NCBI RefSeq assembly: GCF_003172915.1 | Contig: NZ_QGKU01000066.1 | Location: 1 to 62,615, forward strand | DNA: 62,615 nt | Source of the DNA: Meridianimarinicoccus roseus | GTDB taxonomy: Bacteria > Pseudomonadota > Alphaproteobacteria > Rhodobacterales > Rhodobacteraceae | Reading direction: 5' to 3' | In this document: piece by piece, positions 27,364-36,424 of the stretch | Numbering within the stretch: the first letter of the stretch is position 1 | How the letters are laid out: each line of letters opens with the position of its first letter | Position numbers and translations under genes: made by a program | Notes under the pieces: model-generated | Told to the model about the DNA's origin: nothing | The model's input: only the letters and a program-made list of their open reading frames with translations | Databases searched by the model: none

Positions 27364-28109
27364 GACGCATCCCCGAGATAGGCCTCGCGCACGGCAGCAT
27401 CCGCGCGGATGGCGTCGGGCGGGCCGGTGGAGATGATGCGCCCGTAGACCAGCACACTGATCCGGTCGGCCAGCGCAAAGACCGCGTCCATGTCGTGCTC
27501 CACCAGAAGGATCGGCGCCTGTGCCTTCAGCCCGGCAAGCAATGCCGTCATCTCGGCACTGCCATCGGCGCCGAGCCCGGCCAGCGGTTCGTCCATCACG
27601 AAACAGCGTGGTTTGAGCGCGAGTGCGACCGCCAGTTCCAGCCGCCGCCGCTGTCCGTGCGACAGGTCTGCGACCACGCTCGTCGCCTCGCCTGTCAGTC
27701 CGACCCGCGCCAGTGCCTCGCGCGCAGGTCGCACGAGCGCCGGGTCGCGCAGGGCCGCGCCGCGGAACCGCCACGCCCCACCGGCCCGGCCTGCAACGCC
27801 AAGCACAACGTTCTGCAGCACGGTCAACTCCATCGCCAGCGCGGAAACCTGAAAGGTGCGGGCAAGTCCCAGCCGCGCACGCGCCGCCGTGCCAAGCCCG
27901 GTCACGTCGCGTCCCGCCAGCCGCACGCTGCCCGCGTCCGGGCGCAGCGCGCCCGCGATCTGCGCAATCAGTGTGGATTTCCCGGCGCCGTTCGGTCCGA
28001 TCAGCGCGTGCACCTCGCCGCCGCGCAGATCGAGGCTGACGTCGTCGCTGGCCACGATAGCGCCGAACGACTTGCGCAGGCCGCGCACCTCGAGCGCCGG
28101 TTCAGTCAT
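27360..28109 (-). CDS. Branched-chain-type ABC transporter ATPase (LivG family)
   Basis: A 249-residue ATPase with Walker A GPNGAGKST, signature DLSHGQRRRLELAVAL, Walker B CFVMDEPLAGLG and the LivG-type C-terminal VREAYLGD. The start at 28109 gives the usual leader EPALEVRGLRKSFG and overlaps the LivM stop by eight bases. It partners LivF in powering the LivH/LivM channel. Confidence 0.91.
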
Positions 28110-29085
28110 GCGCCACCGCCCGCCCGGCCAGCGCGCCGATGAGTCCACCGCGCGCGAACAGCACAACCGCCAGCAGGCCGAGCCCGAGAAAGATCTGCCA
28201 ATAGTCGCTGACGCCGCCCAGCACATGTTCCAGCGTCACCAGCAGCACCGCTCCCGCGACAGGGCCATAGAGCCGCGCCACCCCGCCAAGCACGACGATC
28301 ACGATCAACTCGCCACTGGTATGCCAGCTGAGCATCGACGGACTGACGAAGCGGTTCAGATCGGCGAAAAGCGCCCCGGCCAGCGCCGTCACCGCACCCG
28401 AGAGCACGAAGGCTGCCAGCCGCAGCGGGAAGACGCCGATGCCCACAGCCTGCACCCGCGCCGGGCTTTGCCGGGCCGCGGCCAGCGCGAGCCCGAAGGG
28501 CGAGGCCCGCAGCCGCGCCATGCCCCAGATCACCGCCATCAGTACCGCGTAGGTCAGCGCGAAGAACTGCAGCGGATCCAGCGTATTCAGACCCGGAAAG
28601 CCGTTTCGCAGATAGATCGAAAGCCCGTCCTCGCCGCCATAGGCGGGCCAGCTGATGGCAAAGTAATAGACCATCTGCCCGAAGGCGAGCGTGAGCATAA
28701 TGAAGTAGACCCCAGAAGACCGCAGGCTCAGCGCCCCGATCAGCGCGGCCAGCAGCGCCCCGCCCGACATCGCCACCAGCCAGATCACGGGCATGGATTT
28801 CGTGCCCGGCACGGTCATCCCGAAGACCTGCATCGGCGTGTACATCTGCGCGTGCCACGCCAGAACTCCCATCGCATAACCGCCAAGGCCGAAGAACGCG
28901 GCATGACCTAGGCTCACGAGGCCGCCGGTGCCAAGCGCAAGGTTCAGCCCGACCCCGGCCAGCGCAAGGATCGCCGCCCGCGTTGCGAGTGTGATGTAGA
29001 ACGGCTCTCCAGCCCAGTGCGCCCAAAGCGGAAACGCCAGCAGCCCCAGCGCCAGTGCGGCGTTCACGATCGTCTCGCGCCGCAT
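28102..29085 (-). CDS. Branched-chain-type ABC transporter permease (LivM family)
   Basis: A 327-residue inner-membrane permease with about 8-9 hydrophobic segments. Family marks are GVGLNLALGTGGLVSLGHAAFFGLGGYAMGVL and GELIVIVVLGGVARLYGPVAGAVLL. The ATG lies one base after the LivH stop with AAGG upstream. It forms the channel together with LivH. Confidence 0.91.
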   Translation of the reverse strand: MRRETIVNAALALGLLAFPLWAHWAGEPFYITLATRAAILALAGVGLNLALGTGGLVSLGHAAFFGLGGYAMGVLAWHAQMYTPMQVFGMTVPGTKSMPVIWLVAMSGGALLAALIGALSLRSSGVYFIMLTLAFGQMVYYFAISWPAYGGEDGLSIYLRNGFPGLNTLDPLQFFALTYAVLMAVIWGMARLRASPFGLALAAARQSPARVQAVGIGVFPLRLAAFVLSGAVTALAGALFADLNRFVSPSMLSWHTSGELIVIVVLGGVARLYGPVAGAVLLVTLEHVLGGVSDYWQIFLGLGLLAVVLFARGGLIGALAGRAVAHD

Positions 29086-29086
29086 C

Positions 29087-30004
29087 TCAGACCTTTCCGA
29101 ACAAACCTGCGGGCCGGAACACCAGCACCAGTGCCATCAGGATGTAGATCGCCATGGAGGCGACCGCGCTGCCCGCCGTGGCCGCCGCCTGCGGGCCGAC
29201 CACGTGGACCATCGCAAGCGGCAGCAGCACCCGACCCAGCGTATCGGTCAGCCCGACAAGAAGCGCGCCGACGAACGCGCCGCGGATCGACCCGATGCCG
29301 CCAATGACGATGACGACGAAAGCCAGGATCAGCACAGGCTCTCCCATGCCGACCTGAACCGACTGGATCGCGCCGACCAGAGCGCCCGCCAGTCCGGCCA
29401 GCGCCGCACCAAGCGCAAAGACAAGCGTGTAGAGCCGGGTGATGTCCACGCCAAGCGCCGCGATCATCTCGCGGTCCGCTTCTCCGGCCCGGATCTGAAC
29501 TCCCAGGCGGGTGCCCGCGATCAGCCAGAACAGGCCCGCCGCAACCGCAAGCCCGACCGCGATGACCGCAAGGCGGTACTTGGGATAATCGATCCCAAGC
29601 GGAAGCGCGACCGGCCCAGCCAGCCAGCCCGGAACGTCAAGGAACAGCGGAAACGACCCGAACAGCCAGCGCGTGCCTTCCGAGAAGATCAGGATCAACG
29701 CGAATGTCGCCAGCACCTGGTCGAGGTGATCGCGCGCATAAAGTCGCCGGATCACGGCCACCTCGATCAGCGCGCCCGCCGCCGCAGCCGCCGCCAGCGC
29801 AGCCCCAAGCCCAAGCAGGAACGATCCGGTGGCCGCCGACACCGCCGCCGCAGCGAAAGCTCCCACCATGTAAAGAGAGCCGTGCGCAAGGTTGATCAGC
29901 CCCATTACGCCGAAGACCAGCGTCAGGCCGGCGGCCATCAGGAACAGCATCACACCGAACTGCACGCCGTTGAGCAGCTGTTCAAGTAGCAGAACACCGC
30001 TCAT
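29087..30004 (-). CDS. Branched-chain-type ABC transporter permease (LivH family)
   Basis: A permease of about 305 residues with LLEQLLNGVQFGVMLFLMAAGLTLVFGVMGLINLAHGSLYMVGAF at the N-terminus and the loop GIGSIRGAFVGALLVGLTDTLGR towards the end, both LivH hallmarks. Two in-frame ATGs (30019 and 30004) are possible. The second gives the standard short leader MSGVLLLEQ and is preferred on weak grounds. The gene follows the binding-protein gene after about 80 bp that hold a small hairpin. Confidence 0.88.
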   Translation of the reverse strand: MSGVLLLEQLLNGVQFGVMLFLMAAGLTLVFGVMGLINLAHGSLYMVGAFAAAAVSAATGSFLLGLGAALAAAAAAGALIEVAVIRRLYARDHLDQVLATFALILIFSEGTRWLFGSFPLFLDVPGWLAGPVALPLGIDYPKYRLAVIAVGLAVAAGLFWLIAGTRLGVQIRAGEADREMIAALGVDITRLYTLVFALGAALAGLAGALVGAIQSVQVGMGEPVLILAFVVIVIGGIGSIRGAFVGALLVGLTDTLGRVLLPLAMVHVVGPQAAATAGSAVASMAIYILMALVLVFRPAGLFGKV

Positions 30005-30076
30005 GGGCGGAACCTGCATCGGGCGGGTCGCGCCACGTGTCTATGCCTCCAGCCGGTCTGGTTCAGGGCGGGTAAC

Positions 30077-30092
30077 GAGGGGCGTGCCCCTC
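30077..30092 (-). terminator. Small hairpin at the end of the binding-protein gene
   Basis: GAGGGGC (30077-30083) pairs with GCCCCTC (30086-30092) around a 2-nt loop and touches the stop codon of the upstream binding-protein gene. Its position between the binding protein and the permease genes fits partial attenuation. Confidence 0.4.
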
Positions 30093-31242
30093 ATTCCATC
30101 GGGCACTCGGCAGCATAGGCGTCGCCGCGTTCCCGCAGGGCGGTGGCGACGATGCGGTTGGTGAACACGTCACCGTCCCGGATCACTTCGCGAACATAGA
30201 TGTCCTGCACCGGGTGCTGGTTCGTGTTGAACCGGAACGCACCGCGCGTGCTGTCGAAATCGGCCTCCTTCAGCGCCGCGCGGAATGCGTCCAGATCGGC
30301 GATGTCGGCCTTGCCCATCGCGCTGATCAGAAGGTTCGCGGTGTCGAAGCCCTGGCTGGCGTAAAGCGACGGCAGCCGCCCATACTCTGCCTCGAAGCTT
30401 TCGACGAAGGCCGCGTTCACCGGGTTGTCCAGGTCCCCCGACCATTGCGAGGTGTTGCGCACGCCAAGCGCCGCGTCGCCCACCGCCTGCAGGATGCCCT
30501 GGTCGAAGCTGAAGGCCGGTCCGATCACCGGCATGTCCACGCCGCTGTCGGCGTATTGCTTCAGGAAAGAGATGCCCATGCCTCCCGGCAGGAAGAAGAA
30601 CACGCTGTCCGCGCCGCTGGCCCGGATCTGCGCGATTTCGGCCGCGTAGTCGGTCTGACCGAGAGCGGTGTAAAGCTCGCCCGCCAACTCGCCTTCGTAG
30701 AACCGCTTGAACCCGGTCAACGCGTCCTGTCCTGCAGGGTAGTTCGGCGCAAGGATGAAGGTGTTGGTGTGGCCTGCGCTGTTGGCATAGGCGCCTGCCG
30801 CCTCGTGCAAGTTGTCGTTCTGCCACGCGACGTTGAAATAGTTCGGATGGCAGCCCGCACCGGCCAGTTGCGACGGCCCCGCATTGGGCGACAGGTAAAT
30901 CTTGCCCTGCGCCACCGCCGACGGGATCACCGCCATCGCGAGGTTCGAGAAGATGATCCCGGTCATCACGTCGACCTTGTCGGACTGGATCAGCTTGTCA
31001 GCCAGTTGCACGGCGATGTCCGGCTTGCGCTGGTCGTCCTCGATAACGACCTCGATCGGGGCTTCGGCCTGCTTGACCGCCAGCAGAAACCCGTCACGCA
31101 CGTCGATCCCAAGTCCGGCGCCACCGCCGGACAAGGTGGTGATCATGCCGACCTTCAGGTTTTCCCCAGCCGCGCCGACGGGCTGCATCAGCCCCAAAGC
31201 CAGTGCGGCGGCCCCCAAAATGCGCCATCCCGTGCGTGTCAT
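30091..31242 (-). CDS. Periplasmic binding protein of the branched-chain-type ABC importer
   Basis: A 383-residue Peripla_BP_6/LivJ-type protein. The signal peptide spans residues 1-26 (MTRTGWRILGAAALALGLMQ, ending VGAAG). The mature part opens LKVGMITTLSGGGAGLGIDVRDGF and contains the family segments DKVDVMTGIIFSNLAMAV and IYLSPNAGPSQLAG. Cysteines at about 139 and near the C-terminus (AAECPME) may form a disulfide. The start at 31242 follows GGGG within a purine-rich leader; an upstream ATG at 31305 would disrupt the signal peptide. The ligand is unknown. The proximity to pqq genes and an SDR hints at an alcohol- or acid-type substrate. Confidence 0.9.
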   Translation of the reverse strand: MTRTGWRILGAAALALGLMQPVGAAGENLKVGMITTLSGGGAGLGIDVRDGFLLAVKQAEAPIEVVIEDDQRKPDIAVQLADKLIQSDKVDVMTGIIFSNLAMAVIPSAVAQGKIYLSPNAGPSQLAGAGCHPNYFNVAWQNDNLHEAAGAYANSAGHTNTFILAPNYPAGQDALTGFKRFYEGELAGELYTALGQTDYAAEIAQIRASGADSVFFFLPGGMGISFLKQYADSGVDMPVIGPAFSFDQGILQAVGDAALGVRNTSQWSGDLDNPVNAAFVESFEAEYGRLPSLYASQGFDTANLLISAMGKADIADLDAFRAALKEADFDSTRGAFRFNTNQHPVQDIYVREVIRDGDVFTNRIVATALRERGDAYAAECPME

Positions 31243-31319
31243 CCCTGTCGTCCCCTCGGTACGTTTGTTTGGCGAGACGCTATGCCACCCGGCCCGCCAC
31301 CGCAAGGCTTGGGCCCCAA

Positions 31320-32072
31320 TCAGGGCAGCCGTATACCGCCATCCAACCTTAGGGTTGTGCCGTTGACGTAGCGGTTTTCGATCAGGAAGGCGGCGGCATG
31401 CGCGAACTCCGTCGGCTCACCCAGACGGGGCGGGAAAACGACGTCCCGCGCCAGGGTTGCGCAGGTTTCCTCGCCCAGGCTTTCAAGCATCGGTGTACGG
31501 AATAGGCCGGGGGCGATGGCGTTCACCCGGATCCCGTCGCGGGCCAGATCGCGCGCGAGCGGCAGCACGAGGCCCGCCACCCCGGCCTTGGACGCGGCAT
31601 ACGCAGCCTGCCCGCGCTGGCCTTCGAAGCCCGCCACCGACGCGGTCAGCACGATTGCGCCGCGACCGCCATCGGCATCCGGCGCGCCCTTCGCCATGGC
31701 CTCGGCTACCGCGGCGGCCATGGTGAAGCTGCCGGTCAGGTTGACGTCGCAGACCTGCGCGAAGGCTGCGCTTCCGTGGCGGCGGCCCCGACCCAGCGTC
31801 GTTTCCGCATGCACCACGCCCGCGCAATGCACCAGCGCGCGCGGCGGACCGAACCAGTCCACCGCCGCCGCCACCGCCGAGAGCACGCTTGCCTCGTCGG
31901 TGACATCTATCAGTTGCAACTGGCCCACGATCTCGGCCGCGACACGCGCACCCGCGATATCCCGGTCCATCAGCACCACGCGGGCCCCGCGTTCGGCCAG
32001 GTGCCGCGCCGTGGCGGCCCCAAGGCCAGAGGCCGCGCCGGTCACGATTACCGGCAAATCGACGATTTCCAT
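31320..32072 (-). CDS. SDR-family dehydrogenase (3-hydroxyacyl-CoA dehydrogenase type-2-like)
   Basis: A 250-residue SDR with TGAASGLGAAT (11-21), DVTDEAS after strand three, CAG in VHCAGVVHA, a catalytic Ser in LTASVAG and Y-x3-K in YAASK. VNAIAPGLFRTPMLESL and YVNGTTLRLDGG end the fold. The LMDRDIAGARVAAE and EGQRGQAAYAASKAG wording resembles HSD17B10-type 2-methyl-3-hydroxybutyryl-CoA dehydrogenases of fatty- and amino-acid degradation. It heads the minus-strand importer operon, 77 bp before the binding protein, so it probably acts on the imported compound or its CoA ester. Confidence 0.86.
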   Translation of the reverse strand: MEIVDLPVIVTGAASGLGAATARHLAERGARVVLMDRDIAGARVAAEIVGQLQLIDVTDEASVLSAVAAAVDWFGPPRALVHCAGVVHAETTLGRGRRHGSAAFAQVCDVNLTGSFTMAAAVAEAMAKGAPDADGGRGAIVLTASVAGFEGQRGQAAYAASKAGVAGLVLPLARDLARDGIRVNAIAPGLFRTPMLESLGEETCATLARDVVFPPRLGEPTEFAHAAAFLIENRYVNGTTLRLDGGIRLP

Positions 32073-32182
32073 GGGCCGTTCCCCCTTGCGGCATATTCCG
32101 AAGGTGTAACCGGCAGGCGGCGGTCGGGCAAACGCTTCGCGCCGCGCGTGGCGCCGGACGGCCTGAGATGGTTGGGCTGCGG

Positions 32183-32359
32183 TCAGTTCCCCGGCAGCGC
32201 GGCGCAATGCCCGCCACTGGCGACCTGCCCTGATCCAAGCGCGAGCAGCGCCGGGGCACGATACGGGTTCGGCACGCTGCCCGCGGCAAGATCCAGCAGC
32301 AGCACAGTGGCGACAAGCGCCAGTGCCAGTCCGGCGGTCAGCCTGCGCGTCGGGGCCAT
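32183..32359 (-). CDS. 58-residue predicted signal-anchored or secreted peptide, coupled to the thiosulfate transporter gene
   Basis: A 58-codon gene whose ATG overlaps the stop of the upstream transporter gene as TGATG, a strong sign of translational coupling. The product has a positive start (MAPTRR), a hydrophobic segment LTAGLALALVATVLLLDLAA (7-26) that could be a signal peptide or anchor, and a short exported tail with one Cys close to the end (SGGHCAALPGN, Cys52). I do not recognise the family. Position suggests a small accessory partner of the YeeE-type transporter or the periplasmic rhodanese, perhaps carrying sulfane sulfur on its Cys; that is speculation. Up to the SDR gene at 32072 nothing else is seen. 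Confidence 0.6.
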   Translation of the reverse strand: MAPTRRLTAGLALALVATVLLLDLAAGSVPNPYRAPALLALGSGQVASGGHCAALPGN

Positions 32360-33477
32360 CAGCGTGCCTCCAGCCCAAGATGCGGGCGCAGGCGCACACC
32401 AAGAACCGCTCCGGCGAAGGCAGCGAGAAACCAGACCCAGCCGTGCAGGCTGCCGGTAGAGATACCGCTGAAGAACGCGCCCACGTTACACCCGAAAGCC
32501 AGCCGCGACGAGTATCCCAGAAGGAACCCCGCCACGACCGCGGCGGCCCAGGCCCGCGCAGGCAACCGTGGCAGGCCCTGACCCAATCCCGCCCGCCAGC
32601 TTGCGACAAGAGCCGCACCGGCGATAATCCCGATATTCGTGAGCGAGGTGACGTCGGTCAGGACGCTGGCCGCCAGCCTATCCTGGTTACCCGCCGCCGA
32701 CCAGAATGCCGACCCGGCAAGGTCCGCGCCCATCAGGCTGGCGCCCTTGGCCGCCCACAGCCCGAGACCGTAAACCACGCCCCAGGGCTGACCGGCGACG
32801 ACGAGGTTGCCAATCGCCAGCGCGGCGACCAGAGCCGCGGCCAGCCACAGGCGCGGGGCCACGCGGCGGTTTTCCGGCGCGGCGCGCCACCACACGAAGG
32901 CGGCGACTGCAGCCAGCGCGGCCAGCGTCACCGCCAGTCCGCCCGTCCCCGACAGCACGACCAGTGGCGCGGAACCGAGATCCGTCCACCAGAACAGATG
33001 ATACGCCCCTGCGAAACTGCCGATGGCGAAGAACGGCAGCGCCACGAGGCTGACCGGGTTGCCGCTGCCAGCGTTCACCAGTGTGCCTGACCCGCAGCCC
33101 AACACGATTTGCATGCAGATCCCGAACACGAAGGCACCGCCGACCATCGCCAGCCCGACCGGCGCATGGGCACCAGCAAGCTCGCCCGGGTTCGCGGCCA
33201 GCAGCGGGATCGCCACGACGGCGACGATCGCTATCGCGCAGAGCTGCGCGATGATCCCGGCGGGATCGCGGCGCAGGATCATCGCGCGCCACGGCCCGGC
33301 AAAGCCGAACCGCAACCCTTCGAGCGTGATCCCGAAGCCAAGGCCGATGGCCAGCAGAAGACCGTAGCGGGCCCCTGCCAGGACGCCGACCAGCGCCACA
33401 AACAGCATCGCCGCCCCGATCAGGGCGGCGCGCCGCGATACGGTTCCGGCGGGGGCCGGTGCCGTTGTATCGGTCAT
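32359..33477 (-). CDS. YeeE/YedE-family thiosulfate transporter (TsuA-like)
   Basis: A 372-residue inner-membrane protein with about 9-10 hydrophobic helices. Two conserved cysteine loops stand out: GCGSGTLVNAG and FGCNVGAFFSGI. These are YeeE/TsuA signatures whose cysteines relay thiosulfate through the membrane in characterised members. A third Cys precedes the first loop (FGICMQIVLGCGSG). The ATG at 33477 has GAGGAACCGG upstream and starts after the rhodanese gene with a 10-bp gap. It likely imports thiosulfate or a related sulfane compound; the partner TsuB is not seen, but a rhodanese lies upstream. Confidence 0.85.
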   Translation of the reverse strand: MTDTTAPAPAGTVSRRAALIGAAMLFVALVGVLAGARYGLLLAIGLGFGITLEGLRFGFAGPWRAMILRRDPAGIIAQLCAIAIVAVVAIPLLAANPGELAGAHAPVGLAMVGGAFVFGICMQIVLGCGSGTLVNAGSGNPVSLVALPFFAIGSFAGAYHLFWWTDLGSAPLVVLSGTGGLAVTLAALAAVAAFVWWRAAPENRRVAPRLWLAAALVAALAIGNLVVAGQPWGVVYGLGLWAAKGASLMGADLAGSAFWSAAGNQDRLAASVLTDVTSLTNIGIIAGAALVASWRAGLGQGLPRLPARAWAAAVVAGFLLGYSSRLAFGCNVGAFFSGISTGSLHGWVWFLAAFAGAVLGVRLRPHLGLEAR

Positions 33478-33487
33478 TACCGGTTCC

Positions 33488-34432
33488 TCAGAAAACGCCC
33501 TTGATCTGGCTCCAGAGGTTCTGCAGCAGCCCCGGAACATTGGCCATGTCATAACCCGCGTTGGACCAGCCGACCATCGATTCGGGATACAGCTTCACGT
33601 TCTCGATCCCGGCCAGCTCGCTCAGGGCGAACCAGTTGGTCGCGGCCCAGTGACCGGTATTGCAAAAGGACACGATCTCGGTTTCCGAAGTATAGCCCTT
33701 CTCGGCGGCCAGCGCGCGCGCAGCGTCGGCATCGACGATCGCGGGACCGCCGTCGAACCAGCCGGAATGTGTGAAATACTGTGACTGCGGCAGGGTGCCC
33801 GGCTTGGCGGCGGCGGCATGGGCGGTCTTGCCCGACCAGAATTCCTCGGGCCGCGCGTCGAGAAGCAGTGCTTCTTCGTCGCCCGCAACGACCGCGCGCA
33901 CATCATCGGTGGTGGCGAGCCATTGCTCCGAGAAGGTCACTGTGAAATCAGACGGCACCGGCTGCGCAGCCTGTGTGGTGAGCGGTTCGCCTGCCGCAGT
34001 CCATGCATTCACGCCGCCGTTCAGGATCGCCAGCGTGCTGACACCACTGGATTTCAGCGTCCAGTAGACGCGAGCGGCAGCCCCGAAATCAGTTTCGTTC
34101 GCGCCTTGGTAGACGACCACGGTCGGACGGTCTGCGGTCACGCCGATCCCGCTCAGAACCTCGGTCAGAACTTCCTCCGGCACGAGTTGGCCGGGGTTGT
34201 CCGATGGGCCACGGAACAGTCCGTAAGGGGCGTTGACGGCGCCTTCTATATGGCCACCGCCAAACCCGTTTTCACCGGGAGCGCGAATGTCGATCACCAG
34301 CGGGTCGAGCGTGGATTGCACCGCGCTCAGACGCTCCACCGAGATCAGTGGCCCAAAATCGGCCTGGTCCTGCGCGAAGGCGGCGCCCTGCAGGGTCAGC
34401 GCCGCGGCGGTGGCAGCAACGAGAAGTCTCAT
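33488..34432 (-). CDS. Periplasmic rhodanese-type sulfurtransferase
   Basis: A 314-residue two-domain rhodanese with a signal peptide (MRLLVAATAAALTLQGAAFA). The first domain carries VIDIRAPGENGFGGGHIEGAVNAPYG. The second has LLDARPEEFWSGK and the active-site loop CNTGHWA, holding the persulfide-forming Cys; this loop differs from the usual CxxGxR/T. AGGAGG lies seven bases before the ATG. It is the first gene of a three-gene operon with the thiosulfate importer and the small peptide, so it probably processes thiosulfate, polysulfide or thiocyanate outside the inner membrane. Confidence 0.87.
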   Translation of the reverse strand: MRLLVAATAAALTLQGAAFAQDQADFGPLISVERLSAVQSTLDPLVIDIRAPGENGFGGGHIEGAVNAPYGLFRGPSDNPGQLVPEEVLTEVLSGIGVTADRPTVVVYQGANETDFGAAARVYWTLKSSGVSTLAILNGGVNAWTAAGEPLTTQAAQPVPSDFTVTFSEQWLATTDDVRAVVAGDEEALLLDARPEEFWSGKTAHAAAAKPGTLPQSQYFTHSGWFDGGPAIVDADAARALAAEKGYTSETEIVSFCNTGHWAATNWFALSELAGIENVKLYPESMVGWSNAGYDMANVPGLLQNLWSQIKGVF

Positions 34433-34696
34433 GGAATCCTCCTGTGGGGGATGTGTGCTTTGAAGCTCATGTCGCGGCTTCGAGGGGCGAAATCAAGTCA
34501 CGTTGCGGGCATCTCGCGGCTCTGCGATCGGAACAGTGTCGCCGCTTTTTGCGCCTCACCGCGCCGAACCGGGCGATTGTCCCGCCAATCCAGCCCACAC
34601 ACGAAAGCTGTTCCAGCGGGCGTGCTCAAGGCCCGGAAACCGTGCTTTTTCACCCGCATCGCCCCGGACCGGCAAGGTGAGCGGGCCAGCATCCGC

Positions 34697-35680
34697 TCAG
34701 GTAACCTCGTCGTTGCCGCCCGAGGCCGCCCCAGGACCCACGCGGCGGCGCATGTCCCACAGCAGGATCGCGCCACCCGGCAGCGTGACCGACAGAAACA
34801 CCAGCCCGAAGGCCACCGATGCGGCCAGCCCGGCCTCGGCACTCGCTCCGACAACCGGGAACAGCATCGCCGCCGCGCTTTCGCGCACGCCCCAGCCCGC
34901 CACCGACAGCGGAACGATCATCGCCAGCAGGATCAGCGGCACGACGGTCAGCATGGCGAACGGGCCGATCACGGTGCCGGTCGCCACCGCGCAGCAGGTG
35001 AAGGCGACCAGCGTGCACAGCGCGGTGCCGAGACTCAGGACGATCTGCCGATAACGAATGTCGCGGTCGAACAGGGCGAACCGCGCCGCGTCGAGGAAGT
35101 CCCGCGAGGCGCGCCCGACCGCGCCCGGAGCCCGTGCGCCGCCAAGAACCAGTAGCGGCAGCAGCACCAGAAGGCCGGCCACCACCAGCGCAGCGGTGCC
35201 GATCACCGCGGGCCATCTGATACCGCCGGGCAGCAGTGCAGAGAGTGCAAGGCCTGGCGCGGCGAGCAGCACCAGCGCGATCTGTCCCGACATCCGTTCA
35301 AACAGCACCGCCTGACCCGCACGTACCAGCCCGGCGCCTCCGCGCGCGCGGAACGCACGTCCGGCATCGCCGACCATGCCGCCCGGCAGGGTCTGGTTCA
35401 GAAACTGCGCTAGGTAGTATTCCCTGACGGCGACCAGCAAGCTGAACCCGTGATCCAGCCGCGCCGCGGTGATCCGCCAGCGCGCGGCAGAAACCACGGT
35501 CTGCAACGTCAGGGCAAGATAGGCAGCCCCGAGCCAGGCCGAGTCAGCGGACCACAGCAGCCGCGCCGCGGAGCGCAGATCGACGATGAAGGCCAGCAGC
35601 ACGACAAGGCCAAGCGTGAACGCAATCCTTATACTGGCCTTGCCGGGGCGCCAGCCGCGCAGCCGTGCAAGCGCCGTCAT
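34697..35680 (-). CDS. Flippase-like integral membrane protein (UPF0104/LPG_synthase_TM family)
   Basis: A membrane protein of about 327 residues with about eight hydrophobic helices. It matches the YbhN/UPF0104 family, related to the flippase domain of lysyl-phosphatidylglycerol synthase: AREYYLAQFLNQTLPGGMVGDAGRAFRAR in this protein corresponds to the family's conserved LPGGxxGDxxR motif, and PLSVAGWGVRESAAAMLF and SVTLPGGAILL follow. The start at 35680 (MTALARLRG) gives a normal leader; an ATG at 35749 adds 23 residues with no better ribosome site. The function is unproven for this family; lipid translocation is assumed. The 264 bases to the upstream rhodanese gene contain nothing I can identify. 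Confidence 0.8.
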   Translation of the reverse strand: MTALARLRGWRPGKASIRIAFTLGLVVLLAFIVDLRSAARLLWSADSAWLGAAYLALTLQTVVSAARWRITAARLDHGFSLLVAVREYYLAQFLNQTLPGGMVGDAGRAFRARGGAGLVRAGQAVLFERMSGQIALVLLAAPGLALSALLPGGIRWPAVIGTAALVVAGLLVLLPLLVLGGARAPGAVGRASRDFLDAARFALFDRDIRYRQIVLSLGTALCTLVAFTCCAVATGTVIGPFAMLTVVPLILLAMIVPLSVAGWGVRESAAAMLFPVVGASAEAGLAASVAFGLVFLSVTLPGGAILLWDMRRRVGPGAASGGNDEVT

Positions 35681-36086
35681 ACGCGGCCCCGCAGGTTCCA
35701 GTGCGGCAGGCACCGCCCCGATTCTCGCGCGCCGCGCGCGGTCCAGCATGTTCCGCAGGCCAGGGCCCGTGCCATCAGCGCCACCTCGATCGAAACCGGT
35801 ATCGCGCGGGGGTGCGCGCCGGACCCGGCAGGAACGGCTTACGCGAGCGTGACCCGCAAGCCAAGTCCGCGGCTGCTGTTTTAGCTCCTCCGGGGCGGCG
35901 TGCGGCGGCCCATCCGTTCATCCCCGCGTTTACCAGACGCACAGGTCCCCTCTTCCAAAGTCAAACCGACTATCCCAATCGTCCCGCCTTCTACCCGGCT
36001 GGTTCGTGGACCGAACCGGGCTTCAGCGGGCATACACGTGTGACGGTAGTTCGATGGTTAACGGTTTCTCGAGGAGAACAGACCCC

Positions 36087-36293
36087 ATGGTCAAGACGAC
36101 AAGACGGCGACGCAATCTTTTGAGTCCAGCAATGGTTATAGGTGGCATTGTGATCGGAGCCTCGCCGCTTGCGGCCTGGCTGCTTTATGCCAGTGGATCG
36201 ACCGTGGTGACCGCGATCCTTGGCGGCGGGGCCTTCGCGCTGTTCCTGACACTTGGCTTCATCGTCATCCTGCGCCTGATCACCGAGATGTGA
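36087..36293 (+). CDS. Small two-helix membrane protein of unknown function
   Basis: About 68 residues. After a basic start (MVKTTRRRRN) come two hydrophobic helices: MVIGGIVIGASPLAAWLLYA (about 16-35) and VTAILGGGAFALFLTLGFIVILRL (about 41-65). GAGGAG lies ten bases before the ATG at 36087. Longer starts at 36054 and 36006 are in frame but carry an unlikely Cys-rich leader. Codon choice is normal for the window. No family recognised. The roughly 400 bases between the start of the flippase gene and this one hold nothing I can assign, and neither do the 130 bases between this gene and the TetR gene. Confidence 0.55.
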   Translation: MVKTTRRRRNLLSPAMVIGGIVIGASPLAAWLLYASGSTVVTAILGGGAFALFLTLGFIVILRLITEM

Positions 36294-36424
36294 TCGCGCC
36301 GCCGGGGGGACAGGCATGCCGCCGGATACCTCGCCGCCACCCAGTTTTATTTCCAGCAGCACTTTTTCGCCCAGCCCCCGGGGCGCGGCTTTCGTCGCGC
36401 GCCGGTCGGCTTCGGCACGTCTGG

